A DNA stretch of 64,000 nucleotides from Pseudomonadota bacterium (GCA_018241025.1 JAFEEQ010000004.1:186001-250000), one strand, 5' to 3'; positions 1 through 8,184 are shown, counted from the first letter of the stretch. Numbers and translations: made by a program. Notes: generated from the letters alone by a model not told the origin.

Positions 1-693
1 TCATCACGTTCTGCACCGCCTTGTTGCCGCCGAACACGACAATCGGCGCATCGGGGGGAAGTCCGAATTTCTGCCGTGCCGCCGCCTGATCGCCGGGTGT
101 GAAGCACGTGGTGTCGATCGGGTTGGCGATGATCGAGACCGGCATTCTCGCGAACAACGAACCTTCCGCGCGCGCGCTCTCTGCCATCCAGGTGCTTGGC
201 GCGACGATCGAGAATTCGTGCCCGTTCCAGGCGGCCCGTTTGCGCCCTAACAGCCTACTGGAGAGGTCCGCGTCGCGGCTGCTCCCGAGCACCGGGCAGC
301 GCCCGCAATTGTTCCGATAGTGCGTGCAGCCTTCGGTGTAATGGCATCCGCCGGTGAACGGCCACATGTCGTGCAGTGTCCACACCACCGGTGTGCGCAG
401 AGCGCCGATGCCTTCCGGTGAGAAGTAGCCGTAATTGACCCAGTGCAGATGCACGATGTCCGCGCCTGCGGCGTCGATCGCGGCCGCGTGATCTGAGGTT
501 CGCAGCGCGGGCGAGAAATTGAGCTTGCGGAAAAGCTTGGCGCCCTTGGAATAGGCAAGCACGGGCAGCCGGTCGAGAGCCTTGTACCATAGTCCACGTT
601 GACGCCCGCATCGCGCAGCGCCTGGGCGATGCGCTGCATTGCGCGCGCCGCCCCGCCGTCGGAGCGCGTGACATTGGCCATCAGGACTTTCAC
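1..693 (-). pseudogene. Glycosyltransferase (WcaC-like GT4), frameshifted and truncated by window edge
   Basis: The gene starts with an ATG at 693 and its first 36 residues (MKVLMANVTRSDGGAARAMQ...) look like the N-terminus of a GT4 glycosyltransferase acting on surface polysaccharide. Near 586-592 the frame breaks: the family-like sequence (HLHWVNYGYFSPEGI, WTLHDMWPFTGGCHYTEGC, then ...PIVVFGGNKAVQN at the edge) continues in another frame, open to base 1. Restoring one base, so that GACTATGG reads GAC TAT TGG, rejoins the two. Its start overlaps the stop of the upstream glycosyltransferase by 4 bases, so they form one operon. I cannot tell a real inactivating mutation from a sequencing indel. 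The C-terminal half lies outside the window. Confidence 0.65.
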
Positions 694-1892
694 GGCGCAG
701 CCTTCTTCCCGCGCTCGCCATGGCGCGCAATGAGGTCGAGAAGCGTCGCGGCGCGCTGACGGTAAGTATGCGTTGCCAGCGTGCGTTGCTGGCCCGCCGC
801 CGCCATCTCGGCGCGTGCATCGCGGCTCGCAAGCAGACGCTCGATCGCGCGCAGGCAGGATTCGATATCGGAATAGGTCGCGACCTCGCGATCGGTATCG
901 AACAGCGTCGACAAATTGCTCTTGGCATCGGTCAGAAGGCTGGCGCCGCTGCCCGTCGCTTCGAACAGGCGCATGTTTCCCGCATAGTTGCGGGCGGCAT
1001 CGATGTGCGAATTCAGTGTCAATTGAGAGCGCTGCAGGACGCGATACATCTCGCGCCCCCAGACTTCGCCGCGTTGATGTTTGAGGATCGGCGAAGACGG
1101 CGATAAGACCGACGTACCGGTGAGATAAAACTCGACCGGAAACCGTTCGCAGATCGCTTCGAGCATCGCGATGCGGTCGTTGTATTGCGCTTCGATGCCG
1201 CCGACGAAGGTCAGCCCGATATCGCGCTCCGGTGCGGGGCCAAGGCGCTCCAGCACCGAAGGTTCAAATGCGAGATGCACGACTTCGGCCGGCACGCCCG
1301 CCGTGCGAAAGGCATCGACGACATAGGGCAGCATGCTGACCCCGAGATCATAGACGCCGAGATCGATGCCTTCCGGCGGCGCCACGCCATGCTGCGCGAC
1401 GATCACGCGACCCGGCCGCCGAAGCGTGCGGATCATATCGTGATCGACCAGTGCGATGGTCTGGTTGATGATCACATCCGGCGCGAAATCCTCGATCTGC
1501 GCCAGCAGGACGTCACGCGCAGCCGCAGCAAGTCCCTGCTTCAGCCCCAGCCGCCGCGCCACCGGCGCCAGCCAGGCGCGATAGGGCTGTAGGGCGCGGC
1601 GCAGCCTCGCTGTGCGATCCTCGTGCCGCCCCGAATCCGGGGCGGGCGGCTCAATGCGCATGCCATGTTCGCTCGCCCAGGCCGCCTGCATGTAAGGATT
1701 GTTGACGTAGAACTCGCAAGCCTCGTGGCCAAGCGCGCGAAAGTTCCGCGAGTAGAAGTCCGCCATGCCGACAAGGCTGTCGGCGCGCGCCTGCATCTGC
1801 GTCGCATAGGGCGCGCGCGCGAGCGAAGGGTCGCTCCCGTAGAATTCCTTGTGAAACCGGACGGCATCGTTGTTGAGAACGGCGATGCGCAT
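690..1892 (-). CDS. CgeB-like glycosyltransferase
   Basis: The product of about 400 residues resembles CgeB/YkvP-type glycosyltransferases. It has an N-terminal half with no strong signature, then a family-1-like C-terminal domain (LTFVGGIEAQYNDRIAMLEA, LNSHIDAARNYAGNMRLFEA, GSGASLLTDAKSNL) that is the usual sugar-nucleotide binding region. The start is set at the ATG of MRIAVLNNDAVRF; an in-frame start 13 codons upstream gives a non-family leader. It overlaps the next glycosyltransferase by 4 bases, suggesting co-translation. The role is probably transfer of a sugar during polysaccharide or glycan synthesis; acceptor and donor cannot be read from the sequence. Confidence 0.8.
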   Translation of the reverse strand: MRIAVLNNDAVRFHKEFYGSDPSLARAPYATQMQARADSLVGMADFYSRNFRALGHEACEFYVNNPYMQAAWASEHGMRIEPPAPDSGRHEDRTARLRRALQPYRAWLAPVARRLGLKQGLAAAARDVLLAQIEDFAPDVIINQTIALVDHDMIRTLRRPGRVIVAQHGVAPPEGIDLGVYDLGVSMLPYVVDAFRTAGVPAEVVHLAFEPSVLERLGPAPERDIGLTFVGGIEAQYNDRIAMLEAICERFPVEFYLTGTSVLSPSSPILKHQRGEVWGREMYRVLQRSQLTLNSHIDAARNYAGNMRLFEATGSGASLLTDAKSNLSTLFDTDREVATYSDIESCLRAIERLLASRDARAEMAAAGQQRTLATHTYRQRAATLLDLIARHGERGKKAAP

Positions 1893-2026
1893 GTCAGGCC
1901 GTTGCCGTACGCGCGGCGGCTCGAAACCCAATCAACGCCATCGATGCGTCCGCCCCATTCCAGTCGGCCTGTGGAGCCGAGCAAAAATACATCGCGCCCA
2001 TGGGCAATGTTTCGATGTTTCCAATA

Positions 2027-2749
2027 CTACCCCAACAACTCTGTCAACGACCTGACGATCCGGTGGGGGCGGGCATGATGGCCGGGCGGGAGGCCGTCAC
2101 CATTGGGATCGAACCAGATCGTGGTCAGGCCCAGCCGTCCCGGCGCCACGACTTCCCATTCGAGGTTGTCGCCGACGATCCAGGTCTCTGCGGGCTGGGC
2201 ATCCAAAACCGAGAGCGCATGGCGATAGGCCCGCTCCTCGGGTTTGCCGAAGCCGTGTTCGCCCTCGATCTGAATATGATCGAAATGACGGGCGAGATCG
2301 AACCGTACGATCTTGGCGCGCTGATGCGTCGAGGCGCCATTGGTGATGAGCGCGAGCCGGACGCCTGCCTTCCGCACCGCCTCGAGTGTGGCGAGCGTAT
2401 CCGGAAACAGGCGAAGATTCTCGTTTCTGTAAGCGCTGAACCGGTCCGCCAGCCTCACTTGAAGGGCCTCGTCAGGCGCCGGCAGCCCCTCCAGTTTCAT
2501 CCGACGAAAGGCCTCCAGCACGATGGCGCGCCGGGCGGCCTCGATCTTCTGCCGCCAAATGCGATGCCGCTCCGGGTCCTCCCAGAAGGCGCGGGCGGCG
2601 CGGGTGATCCCTGCGACGACGGTGCTCTCAGGACCCAGCGCGCCATCAAACTCGGCGACCACGGCCTGCCAGGCGCGCTCCGGCCGCCCGTAGGCCGCGA
2701 TCAGCGTATCGTCGAGGTCGAACAGCACGGCCTTTGGAAAACGAGACAT
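2027..2749 (-). CDS. HAD-superfamily (subfamily IA) hydrolase
   Basis: The 240-residue protein has all HAD motifs: motif I LFDLDDTLI (nucleophile and acid-base aspartates), motif II LITNGAS, a lysine region ending in GKPEERAYRHAL, and motif III/IV WIVGDNLEWEV. The cap is the helical type inserted after motif I, as in subfamily IA phosphatases such as phosphoglycolate phosphatase and YjjG-like nucleotidases. The substrate is not determinable. It is divergent from regA, and lies 134 bases upstream of the glycosyltransferase on the same strand, so co-transcription is possible but not shown. Confidence 0.85.
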   Translation of the reverse strand: MSRFPKAVLFDLDDTLIAAYGRPERAWQAVVAEFDGALGPESTVVAGITRAARAFWEDPERHRIWRQKIEAARRAIVLEAFRRMKLEGLPAPDEALQVRLADRFSAYRNENLRLFPDTLATLEAVRKAGVRLALITNGASTHQRAKIVRFDLARHFDHIQIEGEHGFGKPEERAYRHALSVLDAQPAETWIVGDNLEWEVVAPGRLGLTTIWFDPNGDGLPPGHHARPHRIVRSLTELLG

Positions 2750-2805
2750 GGTAAAGACTTAGCACCGGGGAACCGTCCGGGTTGAGGTCAAGGGGGGCGC
2801 GGTAT

Positions 2806-3381
2806 ATGAACGCGCCGGACTTTGACACTTTCGAGACCCATTCGATGAACGCTGGCGAAGACAAAACCCTGCTTCTGGTCGAGGACGACCGGCCCCTGCG
2901 CGAGCGGCTCGCCCGCGCCATGGAGGCCCGAGGGTTTGCGGTCACCATCGCCGAAAGCGTCGCGGAGGGAAAATCCAAGGCCAAGGATGCGCCGCCGGCC
3001 TACGCGGTGGTCGACCTCAAGCTGGACGACGGCAACGGTCTCGACGTGGTCGAGACGCTGCATGTCGTCCGTCCCGACAGCCGCGTGGTGGTGCTGACCG
3101 GCTTCGGCAATATCGCGACGGCGGTGGCCGCGGTGAAATACGGCGCCATCGACTATCTGCCCAAGCCCGCCGATGCGGACGACATCCTGGCTGCGCTTCT
3201 GGCCCAGCCGGGCTCAAAGCCCAAGCCGCCGGAAAATCCGATGTCGGCCGACCGCGTGCGCTGGGAGCATATCCAGCGCGTCTACGAGCTCTGCGGCCAC
3301 AACGTGTCGGAGACGGCGCGCCGCCTCAACATGCATCGCCGCACGCTGCAGCGCATCCTCGCCAAGCGCAGCCCGCGATAG
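2806..3381 (+). CDS. regA: RegA/PrrA/ActR-type redox response regulator
   Basis: The protein has a receiver domain (LLLVEDDRP acidic pocket, phospho-acceptor D70 in YAVVDLKLDDGNG, switch T in VVLTGFG, K in YLPKPAD) joined by a proline-rich linker to a Fis-type helix-turn-helix, NVSETARRLNMHRRTLQRIL, which is nearly invariant in RegA/PrrA/ActR. These regulators control photosynthesis, respiration, carbon and nitrogen fixation in response to redox state through the RegB/PrrB kinase; no kinase lies nearby. The ATG at 2806 follows a strong AAGGGGGG Shine-Dalgarno; a second ATG at 2845 would also keep the receiver intact. Confidence 0.93.
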   Translation: MNAPDFDTFETHSMNAGEDKTLLLVEDDRPLRERLARAMEARGFAVTIAESVAEGKSKAKDAPPAYAVVDLKLDDGNGLDVVETLHVVRPDSRVVVLTGFGNIATAVAAVKYGAIDYLPKPADADDILAALLAQPGSKPKPPENPMSADRVRWEHIQRVYELCGHNVSETARRLNMHRRTLQRILAKRSPR

Positions 3382-3422
3382 GGTCGACCGCCCGGGTTAG
3401 TACGTCTGGGCTGCCGCCAGTC

Positions 3423-3794
3423 TCAACCCGTCTTGCGCTTGCGCGGTCGCGGCGCACCACCCCGCGCGTCAATCAGCTTCTTCGGCGCGATCGCCCGCCA
3501 GCGCCGTTCGAGGAGCTTGCGCAGCATTGCCTCGTTCAGCCGCGACAGGCGCACCAGCACGCTCGGGTAGTTCTTGTAGTGGTCGGTGATGAAATAGGTC
3601 TTCGGATCCATCTCCAGCAGGGCATCGCGCTCGTCGATCGAATCGACGATCCATACGATACTGTCGTCCTCAGGGCGCAGACGCGTGAAGAATTTCTTCT
3701 CGATCTTGAAGGCGGGCTGGCCATAGGACGACGCCTCGAGCGCGCCGGGAAACGACAGCGCGATCTTCTTCAGCTGCGCCGGCGTGATCGCCAT
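3423..3794 (-). CDS. MmcQ/YjbR family DNA-binding protein
   Basis: The 123-residue product starts MAITPAQLKKIALSFPGALE and carries the MmcQ/YjbR (DUF419) fold signature: an LSFPGALE segment, FARLRPED-like strand (FFTRLRPEDDSIVW), the DAL...DPKTYFITDHYKNYPSVLVRL core and a basic C-terminal tail RPRKRKTG. Members are small double-wing DNA-binding-like proteins of unclear function. Its ATG (3792-3794) overlaps the mmcB stop codon (ATGA), so the two are translationally coupled and presumably share the LexA-box promoter upstream of mmcB. Confidence 0.88.
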   Translation of the reverse strand: MAITPAQLKKIALSFPGALEASSYGQPAFKIEKKFFTRLRPEDDSIVWIVDSIDERDALLEMDPKTYFITDHYKNYPSVLVRLSRLNEAMLRKLLERRWRAIAPKKLIDARGGAPRPRKRKTG

Positions 3795-4261
3795 CACTCC
3801 GTCTCCGCCGTGAGCTTCGCCAGATCTCCATTGCGCGCCAGCATGAGTGCCAGGCGCTCCGCCGCGACCTTGGCGAAGCTCAAGGTGACGGCCTTGCGCC
3901 GGCTTGGATGGATTTTCCACGCCGGCGACGGGCGCACGATTGCGCCGCCGTAGCGGTCGGCGACGATCAGCCCCGTTCCGTCGGGCACATGATGATCTGG
4001 AAAGTCCGGCGGGATCGCGAAATAGAAGTGCTCGCAGAACTCCAGATAGTCCGGCCATTTGGTATCGCCGCGCAAATCGGCGAGCGCGACCTTGATCTCG
4101 ACGCCCAGCATGGTCCCGTCGGGGCCCAGCGCCGCCACATCCAGCCGCCGGCCGTTCGCCAGGGTGAATTCCAGGATGGGCGAAAAGCCCTGCTGCATCA
4201 GGAGCCGGCTGACGCCGCGCGCGACATCGGCAGCGGTCTGGTTCGAAGTGACGAACGCCAT
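3794..4261 (-). CDS. mmcB: MmcB family DNA repair protein
   Basis: The 155-residue protein matches the alphaproteobacterial MmcB family (mitomycin C resistance, first described in Caulobacter): it has a nuclease-like fold core with RRLDVAALGPDGTMLGVEIKVALADLRGD (acidic D and ExK of a PD-(D/E)xK-like site) followed by WPDYLEFCEHFYFAIP and a GLIVADRYGGAIV strand. Family knowledge places it in repair of interstrand crosslinks and in the SOS regulon. A LexA-type box lies directly upstream, which agrees. It is first in a two-gene operon with the YjbR-like gene. Confidence 0.9.
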   Translation of the reverse strand: MAFVTSNQTAADVARGVSRLLMQQGFSPILEFTLANGRRLDVAALGPDGTMLGVEIKVALADLRGDTKWPDYLEFCEHFYFAIPPDFPDHHVPDGTGLIVADRYGGAIVRPSPAWKIHPSRRKAVTLSFAKVAAERLALMLARNGDLAKLTAETE

Positions 4262-4271
4262 ATGCCGGATG

Positions 4272-4286
4272 GAACATTATGCGAAC
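4272..4286 (-). promoter_or_regulatory. LexA (SOS) box of the mmcB operon
   Basis: On the + strand the bases read GAACATTATGCGAAC, i.e. GTTC-N7-GTTC on the mmcB strand, the alphaproteobacterial LexA operator (direct repeat, unlike the E. coli palindrome). It ends 11 bases before the mmcB ATG, where bound LexA would block initiation. This is an exact match to the consensus spacing and is in the right place; binding itself is inferred. Confidence 0.85.
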
Positions 4287-4308
4287 AAATGAGTCAACGG
4301 CGACAGTC

Positions 4309-5634
4309 TCAAATGCCTTTTGTGGGACGCTGCGACGGGCTCAACACCGCGCGCCGCACTATCTCGCGGGCCGCGACAGCGTCGTCATAGCCGGGCTGCG
4401 CGCGGATCGCGGCATCGAAATCGGCTGCGGCGTCCGAATAATTGCCATCGAGATATTTCGCGAAGCCGCGGCGGAAGAAATATTCAGCGTTGTCCGGATG
4501 GGCGAGGATTAGGGTGTCGTACTGCGCCACCGCCTCGGCATAACGCCCTATGCCGGCCAGTGTGGCGGCGCGGCGCGCTTGTGCGTCTTCCTTTCCGGCG
4601 TAGGTGGTCTCGAACTGGATGATGGCGCGATGGTGCAGCGACGGCACGGCAACGCCATTTTGCACCTCCGGTGTGCTGCGCCAGTGCAGGCTGACGCACA
4701 GCAAGGCGGCGCGGTCGAGCCGGTCCGACCCGCTCGAATGTTCGATCCCGGTATTGGCAATCGTCCCGTCGGCCAGAACGTCGTAACGCACGAGACTGTC
4801 GCCGGTCTCAATCAGGTCGTTGGACAGTCGCGGATAGTAGGCCGCGCAACTATGCGTATGTCCGACCGCGCGTGCGGGATGGTTCAGAGGATCCTGCTCT
4901 GGGGTTGGTGCGGGCTGTTGAAGGGCCTCAATTTCCGCCACCAGGTCGTCGACGCTATTTTTGGGTGAGAGGCGTCCTGCCTCGCGAAAATCTTTCAGTG
5001 CCGCATCAAATTCATCGAGCGCATAATGCACACGCCCGCGAAAGTAGTACGAGTCCGCAACGCCGGGATCGAGCGCAATCGCCTTGTCGTAGTCGGCGAC
5101 GGCCTGTTGGAGGCGGCCGCTTTCCAGGTTGGAGAATCCGCGTTCAGCATAGGCCGCGCTGTTGGTTGTCGACGCCGATATCACCACGTCGAGATCCTTC
5201 CGAGCGTCATCAAACCGGCCAAGCTGGTTTCGCACCACGCCACGCAGCAGATAGGCACTCGTGCCGGTCAGCCCTTGATCGATCGCAGTATCGACCTCGG
5301 GCTCAGCGCGCTTGAAGTAATGAAGTTCCATGAGGGACAGAGCTATGTCGAAATGGGCATATTCGCTTTCTCCCAGAAGCGCGACGCTCTGCTGCATATC
5401 GGAAAGCGCCCGAACGAACGCGCCGGTTTCGAAGTAGGCCGTGCTGCGAAGTTCATAGTCATGTCCGCGCGCGAGGTCGCTCGTCTCTGCGGCGATCAGC
5501 GCGGTGCAGGCCGCGATCTGCGCCGCGGGCGTAGCGGTATCCGAGCCACAAATTTTTGCATCGGTGTCGGCGGCATGCGCCGGCACAAGCGCAAGCGCGA
5601 AGACGGACGCCAAGCCGAACCGTTTCGCGATCAT
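4309..5634 (-). CDS. Secreted TPR protein with internal TonB-C-like domain
   Basis: The 441-residue protein begins with a signal peptide (MIAKRFGLASVFALALVPAHA). Residues about 60-240 form TPR repeats (RGFSNLESGRLQQAVADYDK, YYFRGRVHYALDEFDAALKDF). Residues about 265-350 look like a TonB/TolA C-terminal domain: YPRLSND...GDSLVRYDVLADGTI, SSGSDRLDRAALLCVSLHWR, NGVAVPSLHHRAIIQF. Two more TPRs follow (ATLAGIGRYAEAVAQYD, YLDGNYSDAAADFDAAI). The N-terminus is a cleavable-looking signal rather than a TonB anchor, so it is likely a periplasmic adaptor, not a canonical energy transducer. It is a single gene with no obvious operon partner. Confidence 0.75.
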   Translation of the reverse strand: MIAKRFGLASVFALALVPAHAADTDAKICGSDTATPAAQIAACTALIAAETSDLARGHDYELRSTAYFETGAFVRALSDMQQSVALLGESEYAHFDIALSLMELHYFKRAEPEVDTAIDQGLTGTSAYLLRGVVRNQLGRFDDARKDLDVVISASTTNSAAYAERGFSNLESGRLQQAVADYDKAIALDPGVADSYYFRGRVHYALDEFDAALKDFREAGRLSPKNSVDDLVAEIEALQQPAPTPEQDPLNHPARAVGHTHSCAAYYPRLSNDLIETGDSLVRYDVLADGTIANTGIEHSSGSDRLDRAALLCVSLHWRSTPEVQNGVAVPSLHHRAIIQFETTYAGKEDAQARRAATLAGIGRYAEAVAQYDTLILAHPDNAEYFFRRGFAKYLDGNYSDAAADFDAAIRAQPGYDDAVAAREIVRRAVLSPSQRPTKGI

Positions 5635-5698
5635 CCCCCGACTTTCCCATGCCCACCCGGCGCAATCCTAGCGCGCGATCGACGCGGCGCTCAACGGG

Positions 5699-6379
5699 TC
5701 AGAGCAGCCGCTCGTAAAACCCGCCATAGCTGCGTGTCGGATCGACGAGATGGATTTCGAGAATCCAGTGCCGTGCGCGGCCCAATGTATCGGCCAGCGA
5801 CATGGGGTCGTCATTGCCGGACGCGATGTAGTTGCGTGACTTGTCGCCTGGCGGTTTCGCCATCGCATACTCGCCAAGGATGATGTGTCCTGCGCTCGGG
5901 CCGCCGAACAGCCAGCCTGCGCCTTCCGCCGAGGCCACCGCCTGCGCGTAAAGCTCCGCGCCCGTCATGTCCGGCGAGGCGTGATAGACGGTCTGAACTT
6001 CGTCGAACAAGCGCGGCAGATCGGCGACGAGGCGCTGCTTTTCCGGATCGGGGCCCAGCGCATAGGAGCGGCCGATATCGGCTTGCCATTCGCCGAACAC
6101 AGGACCGAAATCGAGATAGACCGTGTCGTCGGCGCCGATCACGCGGTCCGGCGTATCGTCGGCATAGATCTTCACAGTGTTGAGACCGGTGCGCACGATG
6201 CGCTTGTGCCAGTGGCGCAGCACGCCGAATTTGTCGCGGGCGAGCGCGAAGATATCTTCGGTGACCTCGCTTTCCCGCCGCCCGGCACGGACGAACCCGG
6301 CCGCTTCCACGGCATCGAACAGGGCCATGCCCCTGGCTTCCGCGGCTTCAAGGCCGGCCCGGCGTGCGTCTGAAGTCAT
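5699..6379 (-). CDS. M24 family metallopeptidase (Xaa-Pro aminopeptidase-like)
   Basis: The protein of about 226 residues has the pita-bread metallopeptidase ligands in order: D in VYLDFGPV, D in WQADIGRSY, H in AGHIILGEY, E in WILEIHLVD and the final E in GGFYERLL. It is a stand-alone catalytic domain, shorter than full PepP/PepQ because the N-terminal creatinase-like domain is missing. The start is set at the ATG of MTSDARRAGLEAAEARG; upstream in-frame sequence would run into the divergent acetyltransferase promoter. Function is removal or hydrolysis of a peptide or related amide with two metal ions; substrate unknown. Confidence 0.85.
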   Translation of the reverse strand: MTSDARRAGLEAAEARGMALFDAVEAAGFVRAGRRESEVTEDIFALARDKFGVLRHWHKRIVRTGLNTVKIYADDTPDRVIGADDTVYLDFGPVFGEWQADIGRSYALGPDPEKQRLVADLPRLFDEVQTVYHASPDMTGAELYAQAVASAEGAGWLFGGPSAGHIILGEYAMAKPPGDKSRNYIASGNDDPMSLADTLGRARHWILEIHLVDPTRSYGGFYERLL

Positions 6380-6425
6380 GACGCCGGGCTTACGACAGAT
6401 GTGTTGGATTGAATAGGGTAGAGCC

Positions 6426-6893
6426 ATGCATATTCGCCCTTTCACCGCCGCGGACGCGCCGGCATTGGCAAATCTGTTCCGCCGGTCCGTGCTCGAAATC
6501 GGCAGTCGCGACTATACGCCGGAGCAGGTGGCGGCCTGGGCCGGTCCGCAAAGCAATGCGGAATCGCTCGCCGCCCGGCTTGGCGATGGCCGCCTGGCGC
6601 TGGTCGCGACAGATGACGCGGGTCACGTGCAAGCTTTCGGGGATCTCGAAGCCGACGGCCATATCGACTTTCTCTATGCATCCCCGGAAGCGGCAGGCAC
6701 GGGTATCGCCGCAGCCGTCTACGAAGCGCTGGAGCGCGCCGCGCGGGAGAAAGGCCTATCGAGGCTCTATACCGAAGCCAGCGAGGCTGCCCGGCGTTTC
6801 TTCCTGAAACGGGGCTTCGCCGTGCTCTCCCGTCGCGCGTTCGAGGTCCGCGGCGTGCCGATCCACAACTACGCGATGGAGAAGATTCTCTGA
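6426..6893 (+). CDS. GNAT family N-acetyltransferase
   Basis: The 155-residue protein starts MHIRPFTAADAPALANLFRR, typical of GNAT enzymes. Acetyl-CoA binding region is EAAGTGIAAAVYEALERAAR (motif A, with GTGIA replacing the usual Q/RxxGxG/A), followed by LYTEASEAARRFFLKRGFAV. The acceptor is not predictable. It is divergent from the M24 peptidase, 46 bases apart, so the two may share a regulatory region. Confidence 0.85.
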   Translation: MHIRPFTAADAPALANLFRRSVLEIGSRDYTPEQVAAWAGPQSNAESLAARLGDGRLALVATDDAGHVQAFGDLEADGHIDFLYASPEAAGTGIAAAVYEALERAAREKGLSRLYTEASEAARRFFLKRGFAVLSRRAFEVRGVPIHNYAMEKIL

Positions 6894-6952
6894 CGAAGCA
6901 AAACAGGCGACTCGTTTGAGCCACCCGTTTGCACGCTTCCAATCCGTTTTGG

Positions 6953-8068
6953 CTACTCCGCGGCGAGGAGCTTTTCGCTCTTGCCCTTGCCGGCGAAGTT
7001 GATGGTCTGAAGGTATTTGATGCCTTCCTCGGCGATATCGTCGCCGACCATGCGGTCGCCTTCGCTCTTCAGCTCGTCCATGTCGACATACATGCCGTAG
7101 AACGCCTTGGTGCGCTCGGTGATGATGCCGGCGTTGAGCAGCGTCTTGATGAGGACGCGGAAGATGTTGGCAGACTGCTTCATGCCTTCGCGGCGGTCTT
7201 CGTCGGTGAAGGCTTCCATGATCGCGGCGCGCGCGTCCTGCCAGTCGATGCCGACGCTGTCATAAACGACCTGCATCTGCTCGGCGTTGACGAGGTTGAA
7301 CAGCAGGGTCTGGAAGCACTGCGCCGCCCAGTCCTCGACGAGGTTCTTTTCCTCTTCGCTGAGCTTGGGAATCGTGCGGTCGGCCCAGATCTTTCCGAAC
7401 TTGTGATGGAACGCCTCGTCGGTCATCACGAGCTGGCAGAGCTTCACCAGAAGCGGATCCTGCGCGTTCTGATAGAGCGTCGCGAAGGCGCCCATGGCGA
7501 GGCCTTCGACCAGCATCTGCATGCCGACGATCTTCTTGTAGACCTCCGGCGCGCCGACCATCTCGGTCAGCAGCGTCTGCAGCGTCGCGCCGCAGGGAAG
7601 GGGCGTGCCCCAGCGCTGCTTGATGTAAGCGGCGAAGGCGGTGACGTGGCGGGCTTCTTCGCGCGTCTGGTTGGCGGCGTATTCCTGCGCACCCGGATCG
7701 CGCAGGATGTGGCAGAGCGAAGCCGAGAGGGCGAGCGCGCCCTGTTCGCCATGCAGGATCGCCGAGAGCTGCCAGCGGGTGGATTCGTTCGCGAACTTGA
7801 TCTTCTGCTCGGGCGTCATCGTGTCGCCGATGCGGGTGTGGAAGATCGGGAAGAAGTTCGCCGGCAGGATCGTCTGCTTGGTGATGTCGAAGTCGTCGGC
7901 GAAGTCGATGTACTTCTTGTCGAGCGGATCCCAGAAGTGATCGTGGGTCGCGCTGATGATCTTGTCGAACGCCGTCGAGCGCACGCCATAGCGCGCCGGG
8001 TTCAGCATCGCCGGAAAATCGTCGGGGGCGACCGCATCATAGGCTTCGTCTTTGGTGATCTGGACCAT
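6953..8068 (-). CDS. Diiron ferritin-like protein (R2/N-oxygenase-like)
   Basis: The 371-residue helical protein carries two carboxylate-histidine pairs expected for a diiron centre: E in ILHGEQGALAL, ExxH in NQTREEARHVTAF, E in MLVEGLAMGAF and ExxxH in MTDEAFHHKFGK. This arrangement is shared by ribonucleotide reductase R2-like oxidases, AurF-type N-oxygenases and other ferritin-like oxygenases; it lacks the C-terminal tail of a class I R2 and has no nrdA neighbour, so a specialised oxidase or oxygenase is more likely. It stands alone with a long palindrome-rich upstream region that suggests dedicated regulation. Confidence 0.75.
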   Translation of the reverse strand: MVQITKDEAYDAVAPDDFPAMLNPARYGVRSTAFDKIISATHDHFWDPLDKKYIDFADDFDITKQTILPANFFPIFHTRIGDTMTPEQKIKFANESTRWQLSAILHGEQGALALSASLCHILRDPGAQEYAANQTREEARHVTAFAAYIKQRWGTPLPCGATLQTLLTEMVGAPEVYKKIVGMQMLVEGLAMGAFATLYQNAQDPLLVKLCQLVMTDEAFHHKFGKIWADRTIPKLSEEEKNLVEDWAAQCFQTLLFNLVNAEQMQVVYDSVGIDWQDARAAIMEAFTDEDRREGMKQSANIFRVLIKTLLNAGIITERTKAFYGMYVDMDELKSEGDRMVGDDIAEEGIKYLQTINFAGKGKSEKLLAAE

Positions 8069-8101
8069 GTCCGGGGCTCCCGCTGCTTCAGGTTCTAGAT
8101 G

Positions 8102-8176
8102 GTGACGAGGGCGTCACTGTGAAGGGGGAGGCGTAAAAAGTCAATGAAGTTGACGCATGCGTCAGAATATTGACGC
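8102..8176 (-). promoter_or_regulatory. Operator array upstream of the diiron protein gene
   Basis: Two inverted repeats of the form TGACG-N4-CGTCA occur at 8103-8116 (flanked by a further G/C pair) and 8151-8164; the second, TGACGCATGCGTCA, is a perfect 14-base palindrome. A half-site TGACGC starts at 8171, exactly 20 bases (two helical turns) from the one at 8151. They lie 35-108 bases upstream of the gene start at 8068. The layout is that of a dimeric repressor or activator, TetR/LiuR/MerR-like in style; the cognate regulator is not in the window. Confidence 0.6.
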
Positions 8177-8184
8177 TGTAATAC

